NCBI GenBank assembly: GCA_016839815.1
Contig: JAEOTM010000204.1
Coordinates: 49,640-113,639 of the forward strand
DNA from: Candidatus Hodarchaeota archaeon
GTDB taxonomy: Archaea > Asgardarchaeota > Heimdallarchaeia > Hodarchaeales > Hodarchaeaceae
Length of the DNA: 64,000 nucleotides
Reading direction: 5' to 3'
Part shown: piece after piece, positions 1-9,282 of the stretch
Layout of the letters: every line of letters starts with the position of its first letter
Position numbering within the stretch: position 1 is the stretch's first letter
Notes under the pieces: model-generated
Databases searched by the model: none
Seen by the model: the letters and a program-made list of their open reading frames with translations, nothing else
Told to the model about the DNA's origin: nothing
Made by a program: the position numbers and the translations under genes

Positions 1-1
1 A

Positions 2-1108
2 AATGAAATCGGGAATAATCTGGATATTTCAATCACCTTATTCGATCTTATTTCGACTGCATTAGACAAGAATGATGATCAGCTTGCACAGGAATATTTA
101 CTGGCTTTAAAACAGATAAAAGAGCAAGAAAAAAATAGAGTAATCGATCAAAGATATCGAGTGGCAAAAGCTCTACAATTGAAAAATGATGAACGATCTC
201 GAAAGAGAACTAAGGCCGAAGAATTACTGGTTCAGGTTATTAATGAAGAAATTATTGATCATGAAATAACTGAATATGCTATGCTTAATCTGTGCGAATT
301 ATATATCGATAATCTAAAACGTACAAATGATAGAACCATTTTAATGAAGGTACAGAAGTTAGTTTTAAAATTATCAGAGGTAGCAAAAGATCAACATTCA
401 CATTGGTTAATAGCAGAGGCCTATTTTCTAAAAGCGAAACTATTCCTAATTGATTTAAATCTCGATAAAGCCCGCGAATTCTTAGGACAAGCGCAGATTA
501 TAGCTGAAGAACGAGGAATGAAAAATCTTGCAATGAAGATATCATATGAGCATGATTTACTACTCCATGATCTACCCAAGTATGCTGAACTTAGCGAAAA
601 AGACGCCCCCTTAGCCGAACGATTGGAATTCGCAAAATTAGATCATCTTATCAAACGATTAACACATATGCGATTATTAGAACTTCCAGCGCTGAAAGAA
701 GAAGAACCAGTATTAGTTTTGGTAATGGCGGAAAACGGATTAAGCTTATTTTCAAAACCATTTCTTCCAGAAGGAGAAATCAACCCTCAATTATTTGGAG
801 GTTTTCTTTCTGCTATCCACTCCTTTTCAGAAGCGGTTTTTTCGAGAACATTGGACCGTGCCCTCTTAGGTGAATATACCCTTGTCATGAAAACAGAAGA
901 ACCTCTACTAATGTGTTATATCTGTAAAGGACAGGCATTCTCTGCTCTTCAGAAGCTTAATCAGTTTATCCAACATACCACTAAATCTGATAAGTACTGG
1001 AATGCTCTATTGCAAGGGAGTCAAACAGGAAAAACCCTTGATAACTCAGACTATGCGTCTCTTGAACATTTGGCCAGCTCTATCTTTTCACAAACAAGAG
1101 AAGAGTAA
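2..1108 (+). CDS. TPR protein with C-terminal longin/roadblock-like domain (5' end missing)
   Basis: The reading frame is already open at base 2 and runs to TAA at 1106-1108, so the window holds only the last 368 residues of a longer gene. The first ~225 residues are helical TPR-like repeats related to the C-terminal part of the protein at 19653-21620; both have NLCEL, a KAxxFLxQAxIxAEE helix and an APLxERL segment. The last ~120 residues differ. They read VLVLVMAENGLSLFSKPF and later a GGFLSAIHSFSEAVF helix, the pattern of longin/roadblock-like domains that work with small GTPases in Asgard archaea. I infer a cytoplasmic scaffold or GTPase-partner protein. A GTG at 161 could serve as a start, but homology continues upstream of it. 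The domain call rests on pattern only. Confidence 0.7.
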   Translation, partial: NEIGNNLDISITLFDLISTALDKNDDQLAQEYLLALKQIKEQEKNRVIDQRYRVAKALQLKNDERSRKRTKAEELLVQVINEEIIDHEITEYAMLNLCELYIDNLKRTNDRTILMKVQKLVLKLSEVAKDQHSHWLIAEAYFLKAKLFLIDLNLDKAREFLGQAQIIAEERGMKNLAMKISYEHDLLLHDLPKYAELSEKDAPLAERLEFAKLDHLIKRLTHMRLLELPALKEEEPVLVLVMAENGLSLFSKPFLPEGEINPQLFGGFLSAIHSFSEAVFSRTLDRALLGEYTLVMKTEEPLLMCYICKGQAFSALQKLNQFIQHTTKSDKYWNALLQGSQTGKTLDNSDYASLEHLASSIFSQTREE

Positions 1109-1137
1109 CAGTAGGTTTACATTTGATTTAAACGTTC

Positions 1138-1926
1138 TCAATCAGAAGAACAGGAGAAAATTGAATAATTTCTTTTGTGAGAAAACCCTACTTTTTGATA
1201 AAGGCGTATAGCAGGAAAATTATCTTCAGCCACAAATAATGAAACTATCTCTTTCTTTTTCAGGATCTCTTTTCCAATAGTAGAGACTAAGTTCTTACCA
1301 ATCGACTGGCCGCGAAATTCTGGCAGGACAAGGATATTCCCTAAATGTGCTAATTCGGGAGTTTCAAAATGAGTGCCACCACATGCAATGATAAATCCCT
1401 TTTTCTTCTTAAAGAAGTAGAATTGGCTTTCTAGCTGAATTGGATTCCAAGGAAAGGTATTATTTTTTTTATAAAATGCATTTATGTGGGTTAAATCTGC
1501 GGTAGAAGCATGAGTAAATGAAATATCTGCCTCATGAAAGAGTGCGCAAGTACGATTGGTTACCATACAAAATTCCGCACTTTGATCATTGAGAGAGAAA
1601 TTCTGGCGTAGTAAAGTTGCATCGATGGTTGAGGAAACCAATACAAACTGTCTAGGAAGGATTGAACGCAACCTGGATAGGATAAACTCCATTATTGCAT
1701 CGGATGTGTTTAATATTACGACAGAGGGAACTTGAAACCCTTTAAACACCGTAAAAAAGGAGAGAAGATTATTTCCCTCAAAAACACCAAAAATATCAGA
1801 TAAATCTAAGCAAGGAGGAAATAAATCACCAATCAACACAAGATTTTCGTATAGGTCTTTTTTGGCATATTGATAACAACGATTGAGTAAATCTTGATTG
1901 TCTTGCGAAATTGGATGGATTTTCAT
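1138..1926 (-). CDS. GNAT-family N-acetyltransferase
   Basis: 262 residues. The C-terminal half (~180-255) is a GNAT fold: LGNILVLPEFRGQSIGKNLV holds the acetyl-CoA pyrophosphate loop (RGQSIG, of the Q/RxxGxG type), followed by AIRLYQKVGF, the usual last helix and strand. The N-terminal half is divergent, like the two-lobed FR47-type acetyltransferases. The acceptor substrate cannot be told. It is the last of three same-strand genes (3248 down to 1138) with gaps of about 20 bases, all GNATs, so they are probably one transcript. It is convergent with the TPR gene, 29 bases away. The family is secure; the function is open. Confidence 0.8.
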   Translation of the reverse strand: MKIHPISQDNQDLLNRCYQYAKKDLYENLVLIGDLFPPCLDLSDIFGVFEGNNLLSFFTVFKGFQVPSVVILNTSDAIMEFILSRLRSILPRQFVLVSSTIDATLLRQNFSLNDQSAEFCMVTNRTCALFHEADISFTHASTADLTHINAFYKKNNTFPWNPIQLESQFYFFKKKKGFIIACGGTHFETPELAHLGNILVLPEFRGQSIGKNLVSTIGKEILKKKEIVSLFVAEDNFPAIRLYQKVGFSHKRNYSIFSCSSD

Positions 1927-1943
1927 GAAGAAAATTCAGCACC

Positions 1944-2444
1944 TTATATTTGGTAAACCATCTGATAATGAGTTTCAGTTTCATCTTTTGTGACGAAACC
2001 CAAATTTTTATACAGATTAAAGGCTTTATGATTCACTTTGAGGACCTGCAACATGATATTTTTGTTTTCATTTTTTCCTCGTTCGATAATCTCCTTAATT
2101 AGCTTTGATCCAATTCCTTTATTCTGAAATATTGGAAGAATTTCTATCACACTAAGAACGAGTGTATCTGATCTCTGATCAACCTCGATACATCCAATAT
2201 CCTTCCCAGATATTTGAATAATCTTATACAATTCAGGATTCACAGTCTGTTGATGACGTGTATATTGAAAAGCATCATCCCAACCCCAAATTTGGGCTAC
2301 ATACTCTTTAAGTGTTGCTTTCTTGAGAACAAACAGAAACTCTAAGTCCTCTGGGATCCCCGAACGAAGTGTGATATTTTCCAGCATAAATAGTTGAAAA
2401 GAATTAGGGGTTTTTTCTCTTTCTTTCTCACTCAAATGATTCAT
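1944..2444 (-). CDS. GNAT-family N-acetyltransferase
   Basis: 166 residues, a compact single GNAT domain. The N-terminal motif ITLRSGIPEDLEFLFVLKKA is followed by VIEILPIFQNKGIGSKLIKE, where QNKGIG is the acetyl-CoA binding loop, and then KAFNLYKNLGFV. The length fits RimI- or AAC-like acetyltransferases. The GWDDAF segment occurs in a GNAT subgroup whose substrates are small molecules, but the acceptor is unknown. A second ATG 19 codons downstream (2387) sits closer to the conserved domain; I kept the longer form, and neither start has a strong ribosome site. It is the middle gene of the three-GNAT cluster. Confidence 0.8.
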   Translation of the reverse strand: MNHLSEKEREKTPNSFQLFMLENITLRSGIPEDLEFLFVLKKATLKEYVAQIWGWDDAFQYTRHQQTVNPELYKIIQISGKDIGCIEVDQRSDTLVLSVIEILPIFQNKGIGSKLIKEIIERGKNENKNIMLQVLKVNHKAFNLYKNLGFVTKDETETHYQMVYQI

Positions 2445-2465
2445 CTATAAACCAGTATATTCATC

Positions 2466-3248
2466 TCAAAGTAGAATAATAAGCTTACCATGCCAACCGA
2501 TATTTAACTGATTTTCTCCCTGATAAGTATTCACATGGCCAAATTCAACTCTTATTTGGGTACCAACTTGCACTTGGGAAATCTGCTCATTCCATAAAAC
2601 AAGAGTAATATTACCAGTAGTGTCTCTAAGTTCAGCATGAGCTACTGATAATCGCTTACCGGTCGATCGAGAGATTACTTCCTTTGGAGATGAGATAGAA
2701 TGAACAACCCCTTCCACATTAATATCTTTCAATCCCTCTGTTAGGTCATGTATCTTTTGAAGTATAAATGGAGAAGAAGTTGTCAGTGCTTTTTGATACC
2801 AGATTCCTCGCCAATCGAAAGGTCCGACCTCCCAGCCGACCTGGACAAAACCGTGTTTTTTGTAGAAGTTCTGAGTTCTCTTATTCCAGTCTGGGGTCCC
2901 TAAAGTCCAGAACTGGACCTGAGGATATCTTTTCCAGAGCAATGTCATAGCACGAGAGGCTAATCCCTTGTTATGGAAAGGAGGATCAATAAATATTCGT
3001 TCAAGAACACGATGATGTTTTCCCCGAGCTGTTACTAATAAACCTCCCACAATGTTTTCACCCAACATAATTTTATAATAATCAAGAAAGCCCATAAAGC
3101 GTTCTTGAAAGGAGGTAGAGTCGTAACCAGGAGGACCCCCCAATCCAGGGGCTCCTACTTCAGTATCACTATCAAACGCTCGCTTGGAGATTGCAGTTAG
3201 TTCCATAACATCTTTTTTTTCGGCAGCTTCGAGTCTAATGATATCCAT
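2466..3248 (-). CDS. GNAT acetyltransferase fused to an OB-fold domain
   Basis: 260 residues in two modules. Residues ~1-155 are a GNAT domain: RIFIDPPFHNKGLASRAMTL has the acetyl-CoA loop HNKGLA, and NFYKKHGFVQVGW closes the fold. Residues ~175-258 look like an OB fold of the single-stranded nucleic-acid binding (RPA/SOSS-B) type, with strands such as HAELRDTTGNITLVLWNEQ and QIRVEFGHVNTYQGENQLNI. The pattern of a polar strand, DxTG turn, then LVLW is typical of archaeal single-strand binding proteins. The fusion suggests an acetyltransferase that docks on nucleic acid or on nucleic-acid-bound proteins; that role is inference. It is the first gene of the three-GNAT cluster. Confidence 0.75.
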   Translation of the reverse strand: MDIIRLEAAEKKDVMELTAISKRAFDSDTEVGAPGLGGPPGYDSTSFQERFMGFLDYYKIMLGENIVGGLLVTARGKHHRVLERIFIDPPFHNKGLASRAMTLLWKRYPQVQFWTLGTPDWNKRTQNFYKKHGFVQVGWEVGPFDWRGIWYQKALTTSSPFILQKIHDLTEGLKDINVEGVVHSISSPKEVISRSTGKRLSVAHAELRDTTGNITLVLWNEQISQVQVGTQIRVEFGHVNTYQGENQLNIGWHGKLIILL

Positions 3249-3408
3249 ACAACCATTCTCCGTTCTCAGTCATCAAATCGTCAATCGGTGTCTAAAATGT
3301 TCTATTCTTTTTCTCGTATTAACCAGATGATTGTGGTAATAAAAGTTGCTATTGACTTGGGATTGATTATTATTCTGAAATTAAAACTGATAAATTTTGA
3401 GAAAACAG

Positions 3409-4062
3409 TCAGTCATCTGATTTTTTGGATGATTTACATGTAGGAATGATGTTGAATAGGTGTGAAATTAACCGAAGAAAATAAGAAGTAAGATAAGCAC
3501 GATAAAGGGAGAAGAATAGCGCAATTGACTTAAGAATTTCTTTAGCGGGATGAGTAGAGGGATAGATGACGTTTCGTGCTAAGGATGAAAAAACGTGGGC
3601 AATTTCGGGACACGATTTAGACCGACATTCAAAATACTTCCCGTTGAAAGATTTAGCAACCATCAAAGCTTCTTCATGGGATACAACAGGTGAGGATGAA
3701 GTAATTCCAACAAGAGCAAGGGGAACTTCTGGTAGGATATATTTTTGAAATTCAATTATATGGTTGGGAATTTCTAAAAATGATTTTCGATTATTTCGAT
3801 CAAAAAAGATGATACAGGCCGAAGCTCCACGATAATAACTAGGTCTCAGTTTACCAAAGAATTCCTGTCCAGCTGTGTCTACTATGATCAATTTAACCCC
3901 GATACCATTTAGAGTGATCTTTTTTGTAGTAATATCGACGCCCAATGTTGGTAAATAATTTGTGTCAAACTTATTTTCCGCAAAGCGTCGGATAAGGGGG
4001 GTTTTTTCCACGCTCCCAGACCCTATTGCACATATTTTCAAGAGATATTCATTTGAATACAT
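3409..4062 (-). CDS. Rab/Ras-like small GTPase with altered P-loop
   Basis: 217 residues. The core follows Rab/Ras proteins: the P-loop region reads GSGSVEKT, switch I LPTLGVDITT, and the G3 motif DTAGQEFFGKLRPSYYRGAS. The glycine just before the P-loop lysine is glutamate here, whereas the paralogue at 60606-61301 has GSGKVGKT. The guanine-specificity motif NKxD is absent in both (VGITS here). The tail after ~165 is hydrophobic and basic (LFFSLYRAYLTSYFLRLISH) and ends in lysines, which may bind membrane. Nucleotide binding is probably weakened. The upstream region carries the same paired octamers as the paralogue. Confidence 0.85.
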   Translation of the reverse strand: MYSNEYLLKICAIGSGSVEKTPLIRRFAENKFDTNYLPTLGVDITTKKITLNGIGVKLIIVDTAGQEFFGKLRPSYYRGASACIIFFDRNNRKSFLEIPNHIIEFQKYILPEVPLALVGITSSSPVVSHEEALMVAKSFNGKYFECRSKSCPEIAHVFSSLARNVIYPSTHPAKEILKSIALFFSLYRAYLTSYFLRLISHLFNIIPTCKSSKKSDD

Positions 4063-4125
4063 CAGTAACTAGCTCAGCTAGAATCCAGCTTTTATAGCCG
4101 ACGAAATCCACCATTCGTTTTATGG

Positions 4126-4164
4126 TTAACTAGTATGATCGATAACAGTTAAAGAATTAACTAG
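4126..4164 (-). promoter_or_regulatory. Paired TTAACTAG octamers upstream of the GTPase gene
   Basis: TTAACTAG occurs at 4126-4133 and again at 4157-4164, 31 bases apart (about three helix turns) and 64 bases or more upstream of the GTPase start at 4062. The same pair, 30 bases apart and about 61 bases upstream, precedes the paralogous gene at 60606-61301, with extra shared bases around it (TGG before the first copy, GATCG between, AGAA after the second). It is a likely operator or upstream activator site. The rest of the 4063-4391 gap must also hold the promoter of the permease gene; I see no gene in it. Confidence 0.5.
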
Positions 4165-4391
4165 AGAATGTATTCGAGAAAAAGGGTATACGAAAAATAG
4201 AAAAAAGAGGAATACTACAAATATTAACCAGTATTGTGTTATTCACCTCACTACTTTAGAATCCCTCAAGATAGTCGAAAATCCTTTTAGAAAATTGTAC
4301 GAACTAGGAGGTACAGGTACTTTTAAAGTGGAAAAAATCGTCAATTTGCAGGGAAAAACACATTCTCCTAGCAATACCTAAGGGTGAGAAG

Positions 4392-7067
4392 TTGCCTATA
4401 TTTAACAGGTATCTATTCAAGAAACTCATTAGAGATTCCGGAAGGACAAAATTATTAGTAACATCTCTCCTTCTCTTGAGCATTATTGGGGTGGCATCAT
4501 ATATTGCTTTAGTAATGGGATATCAATCTCTTGAGTACTCGTATGAGCGATTTTACATAGAAAGTAGCTTCCACGATTATGAAATTCAGGCAACGGAAGG
4601 ACAATGGTTAGATCAAAGCCAGCTGAGTACCCTTACTGAAGGTTTCCTAGTACAAAATACTGCTATCCAGGCGATTAATTACCGTTTGTTAATAGAAAGT
4701 GGTTATAACTATTCTAAGAAAGACATCTTCATCACTGGGGCAGGAAAGATTGTAGGATACAATACAAGCACTCCGTACGAACAGCAAATTAACCGTTTAT
4801 CCATTAAAGATGGAAAGGAGTACATCCCGAATGGAAACTCGAGTATCTCATCGAATGGATCATCGAATCAGGTCATAGTGAACAACCAATTTGCAGACAG
4901 GCTAAATCTAAAAATTGAGGACCAGATTACCCTTCGAATGAATAAAGGAAAACAGGTTACGATACGAGGAATTGCGTATTCCCCAGAATACGCTGTGGTT
5001 ATTCCTTCTAAGTGGGGATCTATCATTCCGATGAACCAATATGGAATATTTTACATGCCACTTTCCACTGTTCAGATGGATCTTAACTTAACAGGGAGAA
5101 TTAATAACATTCTAATTAAATTTATACCAGAAACCACAGATTTGGTACAAAAACAAATCATAAAAGATTATCAGAATTTAATCATACAATCATTAAACGT
5201 CAGTCTCCTTGATCCTGTATCATCAGAATTTCAAGTCTCTAATTGGTTTATAAGACTGAATATTGAAGGATTCAGAGAAATTGCACAATTCTTACCCTTT
5301 CTTGTATTGTGTGTGGCCACTCTTACCATTTTTGTATCGTTTAATCGACTAATCTATCACCAAAAACGTGAAATTGGGGTCATCCTCTCCTTAGGATTTA
5401 CTCCAAATGATATTCTTATCCATTATATCAGCTATATCCTAATAATTGCTGGAATTGGAGCCATTTTAGGAACAATCACAGGGATATTCTTCACTCATGT
5501 GGTTGCGAGTTTTTTCGGGATAATCTCTTCGATTCCACATATATTAGTTAAGATTGATCCCTTGGTTATTCTCTTTGCAGGTTTAATGGGATTTCTAGCT
5601 TCTTTTATTGGCGGATTCTATCCAGCTTTTATTGGAAGTCGCTTAAATCCAAAACAGGCAATAGGGAATTACACTAAAGCACTAAACCTTGGAAAATTGG
5701 CAAAATTAGGGATTATTGACAAATCTCGTCTTAATGTACAGATAAAGATGTTATTTAGGAACATCTTCAGAAATGGATGGAGAAGTCTCACAAACACCAT
5801 GGGGGCTGCAGCTACCATGATAGTTCTATTTATATCACTTACTCTACTCTTTGCCATGACGACAACTATAAATACAGAATTTAACCAGATTAATGATTAC
5901 GATCTAGAACTTACATTTACAAAACCGAAATTAGGAGATTTAAATCTTTATAGTGAATTATCAAAATTAAAAACTATAAAGACGGAATATGGAATAGAGG
6001 CTTACGACTGTGTTTTGGAAATTCCAGTAATTTTTTTTTCCGATGACCTAAAAAAGTCAAATGAAGGAATGTTAATTGGATTTAATTCCAGCACTCCTAT
6101 CACTCACAATTTTAAGTGGGATACTCAGTTTTCTACTCAGTGGGAGAGTCCTAAATCAACCATAGTGTTAACATCCGGACTGGCAAATTTTTTCGGACTT
6201 GAAAATAGTGTAGACAATGAGATAGTTGTAAAACATCCACGAGTACTTAGCGTAGAAGAAGAACTGTGGTTACGATTATTTTATTTCCAGAATGGAAGAA
6301 ATACAACTCTCACTCTATTACAGGATCAATTCGAGGATAGTCCATATGTAATGAACTACAATCAAAGTACTGAGTTCCAGACAAAGAACAGTCGAATCTC
6401 TGTTGGTGGAGTATCAAAAGAACTCTGGGGAACAATGAATTACGTTTCATTAGACAAAATGATAAGTATGTTAGGCCTGAGTTTATTTAATGAATTAGGA
6501 ATCGATCTGACTCCAGTGTCGAAAATTTATATCAAACTCAATTCACACGGAATAAAATTTCAATCACAAATTGAAAGTAAACTATTATCCACTCTGAATG
6601 ATATTGAGTCTATTACAACAATAACACAAATTCAAGAAGGAACGGAAGCGTACTTAGAAATTTTAAATGTCTTAATCCTTCTCCTAATAATTGTAGCTAT
6701 TATAATTTCAATCTTATCACAAATAACAACCGTTTTTCTCAATACTCATGAAAGAAAGAAGGAACTCCTAACTATGCAAGTCCTAGGATCCTCAGATTTT
6801 GAAATTTCGTTTGGTTTCTTAGCTGAAAACTTACTTCTTACAGTACTTGGATTGATATTAGGGGCCCCTATTGGCTTCAGATTGACCCAAATGATCGTTA
6901 CTACCATGTTCCCAATGATGGTGTATCTTCACATCACATTCGAGGTTGAAATTGTCATTCTCATTATTCTAAGTGTCATAATAACAAGTATTGTTACTCA
7001 AATTCCCACATTATTATCTCTTTTCAAATTAGATTTATCATTGATCTCAAAAGAGTTTATTGGATAA
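4392..7067 (+). CDS. FtsX-like permease (ABC-type, MacB/LolC class)
   Basis: 891 residues. The arrangement is that of duplicated FtsX-domain permeases: a first helix (~19-40), a large extracytoplasmic domain, a three-helix FtsX block (~300-412), a helix (~472-494), a second extracytoplasmic domain, and a last three-helix block (~757-778, ~806-830, ~855-875). Cytoplasmic signatures are present: KREIGVILSLGFTPNDI in the first block and KKELLTMQVLGSSDFE in the second. The gene starts at TTG, with GGGTGAG six to ten bases upstream. Such permeases normally work with a LolD/MacB-type ATPase on lipoproteins, peptides or lipids, but no ATPase gene lies nearby. The substrate is unknown. Confidence 0.85.
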   Translation: MPIFNRYLFKKLIRDSGRTKLLVTSLLLLSIIGVASYIALVMGYQSLEYSYERFYIESSFHDYEIQATEGQWLDQSQLSTLTEGFLVQNTAIQAINYRLLIESGYNYSKKDIFITGAGKIVGYNTSTPYEQQINRLSIKDGKEYIPNGNSSISSNGSSNQVIVNNQFADRLNLKIEDQITLRMNKGKQVTIRGIAYSPEYAVVIPSKWGSIIPMNQYGIFYMPLSTVQMDLNLTGRINNILIKFIPETTDLVQKQIIKDYQNLIIQSLNVSLLDPVSSEFQVSNWFIRLNIEGFREIAQFLPFLVLCVATLTIFVSFNRLIYHQKREIGVILSLGFTPNDILIHYISYILIIAGIGAILGTITGIFFTHVVASFFGIISSIPHILVKIDPLVILFAGLMGFLASFIGGFYPAFIGSRLNPKQAIGNYTKALNLGKLAKLGIIDKSRLNVQIKMLFRNIFRNGWRSLTNTMGAAATMIVLFISLTLLFAMTTTINTEFNQINDYDLELTFTKPKLGDLNLYSELSKLKTIKTEYGIEAYDCVLEIPVIFFSDDLKKSNEGMLIGFNSSTPITHNFKWDTQFSTQWESPKSTIVLTSGLANFFGLENSVDNEIVVKHPRVLSVEEELWLRLFYFQNGRNTTLTLLQDQFEDSPYVMNYNQSTEFQTKNSRISVGGVSKELWGTMNYVSLDKMISMLGLSLFNELGIDLTPVSKIYIKLNSHGIKFQSQIESKLLSTLNDIESITTITQIQEGTEAYLEILNVLILLLIIVAIIISILSQITTVFLNTHERKKELLTMQVLGSSDFEISFGFLAENLLLTVLGLILGAPIGFRLTQMIVTTMFPMMVYLHITFEVEIVILIILSVIITSIVTQIPTLLSLFKLDLSLISKEFIG

Positions 7068-7161
7068 CAATGTGATGTGTAATCTCTGATATACTCCCTC
7101 TCATGAGTTTACTCGGAAGGGAGTTAAGTTTATGAATATATAGTTCTCCTCAGCTACCAAG

Positions 7162-8589
7162 ATGGTTTCTTCAAGATTCTATTTGATTCTCATTTTAACC
7201 TCATTTTTTGCATTTTTCCTTGGACAAATAAGCACAATAACAGTGACATACCAAATACTACAAGATCCTATCCCAGATTATATTTTTTATAATGGAACTG
7301 TTATTACCATGGAAAATAATCAACCTAGTGCGGAGGCAGTTGCGGTTATGGGAAATCTCATTAGTACTGTTGGAACAGAAGCAGAAGTTTTTTCTTACGC
7401 TGATTCTACAACCGTATTGATCAATTTACACAAAAAAACACTGGTTCCAGGATTTATTGATTCGCACTCTCATTGGATTGGAGATCGTGGATTAACCAAT
7501 ACCACAGAATTGAATGATGTCATCAATGCCTTAATCTCTTATGGATGGACCAGTATTTCGGAGCTATTTGTAAATCAGGATCGGCTAACTGAACTCCAAG
7601 CTGTAGATGACTCTAACTTATTAAAAGTTAGAGTTAATTGCTATCTCCCTTTAGGTTATGGATTTGATAGGTTTGGGGATTGGTATCAAGCTTATACTCC
7701 TGGTCACGAATTTAGCTCTCGGTTACGAATCGCTGGAGTGAAATTATTTGCAGATAGGTGGTATTTTGAACCTCTAATTCTGATCAATCAGTCTGAAATG
7801 TATCAACTGGTTCAAGAAGCGCATGCATTAGGATTTCAAATTGCTACACACAGCGTAGTTCCTAATGCAACGGATATTGTCCTTAATGCTTACCAATCGG
7901 TGATAGGTAGCGGAACAAATGAGCTTCGACATCGAATCGAACATCTGGTGTTGCTCAGAAATGATCAAATTACGAGGTTGGCAGAACTGGCGATTCTTGG
8001 ATGTATTCAGCTTCCTTGGTTTAATTCAGATTGGAATGATAGAATTGAACCTGCAATTGGTAGAGATAGGGCACTTCTGGTAGGACGATGGCGAGATCTA
8101 CTTAATGTAGGAGTTCACCTCATGGGGAGTACTGATTATCCGTACGTCCTTGGGGAGGTAAAGACTCCAATGGGTTGTTTAGCCTCTGCGGTCACAAGGA
8201 TAGGTACATTGGGTGAGACTCCTGTCGACTTTATGTTAAACGAAAGGATAACTCCTGAACAAGCTTTACGTACATTGACCATAAATGGTGCTTACGGAAC
8301 TTTCCAAGAAAATGTAAAAGGCAGTATTCGATTTGGCAAGTTAGCTGATTTGGTCGTCTTATCAGACAATCCTCTAATGGTTCCTGAAACCAATATCCAA
8401 GATATTGAAGTACTATTAACAATGATTGATGGAAAAATCGAATATTTGAATCCAGAAGGTCCTGAAATTACTAATTTTCTCTCTAGTCGAACTGCTCCCA
8501 TAAGCTCTGCAACATCAGTTGGGATTCTTCCTTTAATTATTACTTTTGGTGTCCTCTTCCAAATTAGAAATCTACAGAAAAAATCCTAA
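7162..8589 (+). CDS. Secreted/membrane-anchored amidohydrolase (YtcJ/amidohydrolase-3 type)
   Basis: 475 residues. A hydrophobic signal segment (~5-25) precedes the amidohydrolase start strand DYIFYNGTVITMENNQPSAE. The metal site HxH lies in LVPGFIDSHSHW (~95-103), with later metal or substrate residues in HRIEHLV and GSTDYPY. The C-terminal half has the usual ITPEQALRTLTINGAYGTF and GKLADLVVLSDNPL, the family's closing beta domain. After a short Ser/Thr stretch there is a helix (~451-468) and the basic tail QKKS, so the enzyme is probably held at the outer face of the membrane. The reaction is hydrolysis of an amide or related bond; the substrate cannot be named. It follows the permease gene by 94 bases and may share its role. 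Confidence 0.85.
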   Translation: MVSSRFYLILILTSFFAFFLGQISTITVTYQILQDPIPDYIFYNGTVITMENNQPSAEAVAVMGNLISTVGTEAEVFSYADSTTVLINLHKKTLVPGFIDSHSHWIGDRGLTNTTELNDVINALISYGWTSISELFVNQDRLTELQAVDDSNLLKVRVNCYLPLGYGFDRFGDWYQAYTPGHEFSSRLRIAGVKLFADRWYFEPLILINQSEMYQLVQEAHALGFQIATHSVVPNATDIVLNAYQSVIGSGTNELRHRIEHLVLLRNDQITRLAELAILGCIQLPWFNSDWNDRIEPAIGRDRALLVGRWRDLLNVGVHLMGSTDYPYVLGEVKTPMGCLASAVTRIGTLGETPVDFMLNERITPEQALRTLTINGAYGTFQENVKGSIRFGKLADLVVLSDNPLMVPETNIQDIEVLLTMIDGKIEYLNPEGPEITNFLSSRTAPISSATSVGILPLIITFGVLFQIRNLQKKS

Positions 8590-8632
8590 TCTCAAAGCTT
8601 GAACACTAAAGCAAGAATTCGGGATTAGGTTC

Positions 8633-9139
8633 TTAATCTTGAGTCAAGATCAATTCCGTAAGTCTAGTGAAAATAAGATCCATTTGTGATAGATCAGAAA
8701 GAGGACATTCAAAATAATGAAGATTAAGTGTCTTTGCTAATTGTTGGCCTTCCTCGGAGGAAATAGATTTATTGTTTCCATTCACCGCAACAAGACCTAT
8801 GGGAACTAATTTACCTTGAATTTCCTGAAATTCGTGACACAATTCTTCAACTTTCTTAAAAGAATCAAGATCGCCTTTATCATAGAAAATAAGACACCCG
8901 TGGGCCCCTTGATAATACATACTACGTAACGCTTTATATTTTGCTCTTGAAACGATGTAAATTTTCAATTTGACCTCAGTAGACCTTATCTTAACAGTCT
9001 TCAAGCCAAAATCGCTCCCTACAGTCGATGAATAATCAATTTTAAATGTAGAATCGGCTGTTAAACGGCCAAGATGTTGAATCAAGTGAAAATTGGTACC
9101 AATCATACAAATCTTGAAATTAAGTTTATCAGAGGTCAT
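8633..9139 (-). CDS. Pseudo-GTPase of the Ras/Rab fold (motifs lost)
   Basis: 168 residues from the ATG at 9139, which aligns with the first residues of its paralogues; a longer form from 9196 adds 19 residues. The Rab order of strands is recognisable: FKICMIG, then TVGSDFGLKTVKI for switch I, then SMYYQGAHGCLIFYDKGDLDSF, which matches SYYRGASAxxIFFxRxxxxSF of the other GTPases, then SSEEGQQLAKTLNLHYFECP. The catalytic parts are gone: the P-loop is TNFHLIQHL with no GK[ST], and DTAGQE is replaced by IVSRAKY. It therefore looks unable to bind or hydrolyse GTP normally and may act as a scaffold or decoy. Confidence 0.75.
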   Translation of the reverse strand: MTSDKLNFKICMIGTNFHLIQHLGRLTADSTFKIDYSSTVGSDFGLKTVKIRSTEVKLKIYIVSRAKYKALRSMYYQGAHGCLIFYDKGDLDSFKKVEELCHEFQEIQGKLVPIGLVAVNGNNKSISSEEGQQLAKTLNLHYFECPLSDLSQMDLIFTRLTELILTQD

Positions 9140-9268
9140 TTTACACAAACTCATACACTTCTCTCCACAAACTCCAAAATGAGAAGTGATCTTCAATTCG
9201 AAAATTTCAATTTACCATAAAATAAAGATTCTTATTCCACACGCTTCTAGAAAGAACGAGATACTAAC

Positions 9269-9276
9269 AAGGAGGT
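9269..9276 (+). promoter_or_regulatory. Ribosome binding site AAGGAGGT of the PhzF-type gene
   Basis: A perfect AAGGAGGT lies six bases before an ATA codon at 9283. No ATG, GTG or TTG occurs in this frame between an upstream stop (TAA at 9265-9267) and a TTG at 9352. The conserved protein start is encoded from the ATA onwards, so this site decides the start. Confidence 0.6.
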
Positions 9277-9282
9277 TTACGT

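Noticed and set aside
1002..1211. 69-codon + frame overlapping the end of the TPR gene
   Set aside because: It overlaps both the TPR gene and the convergent GNAT gene, and it has no sensible composition.
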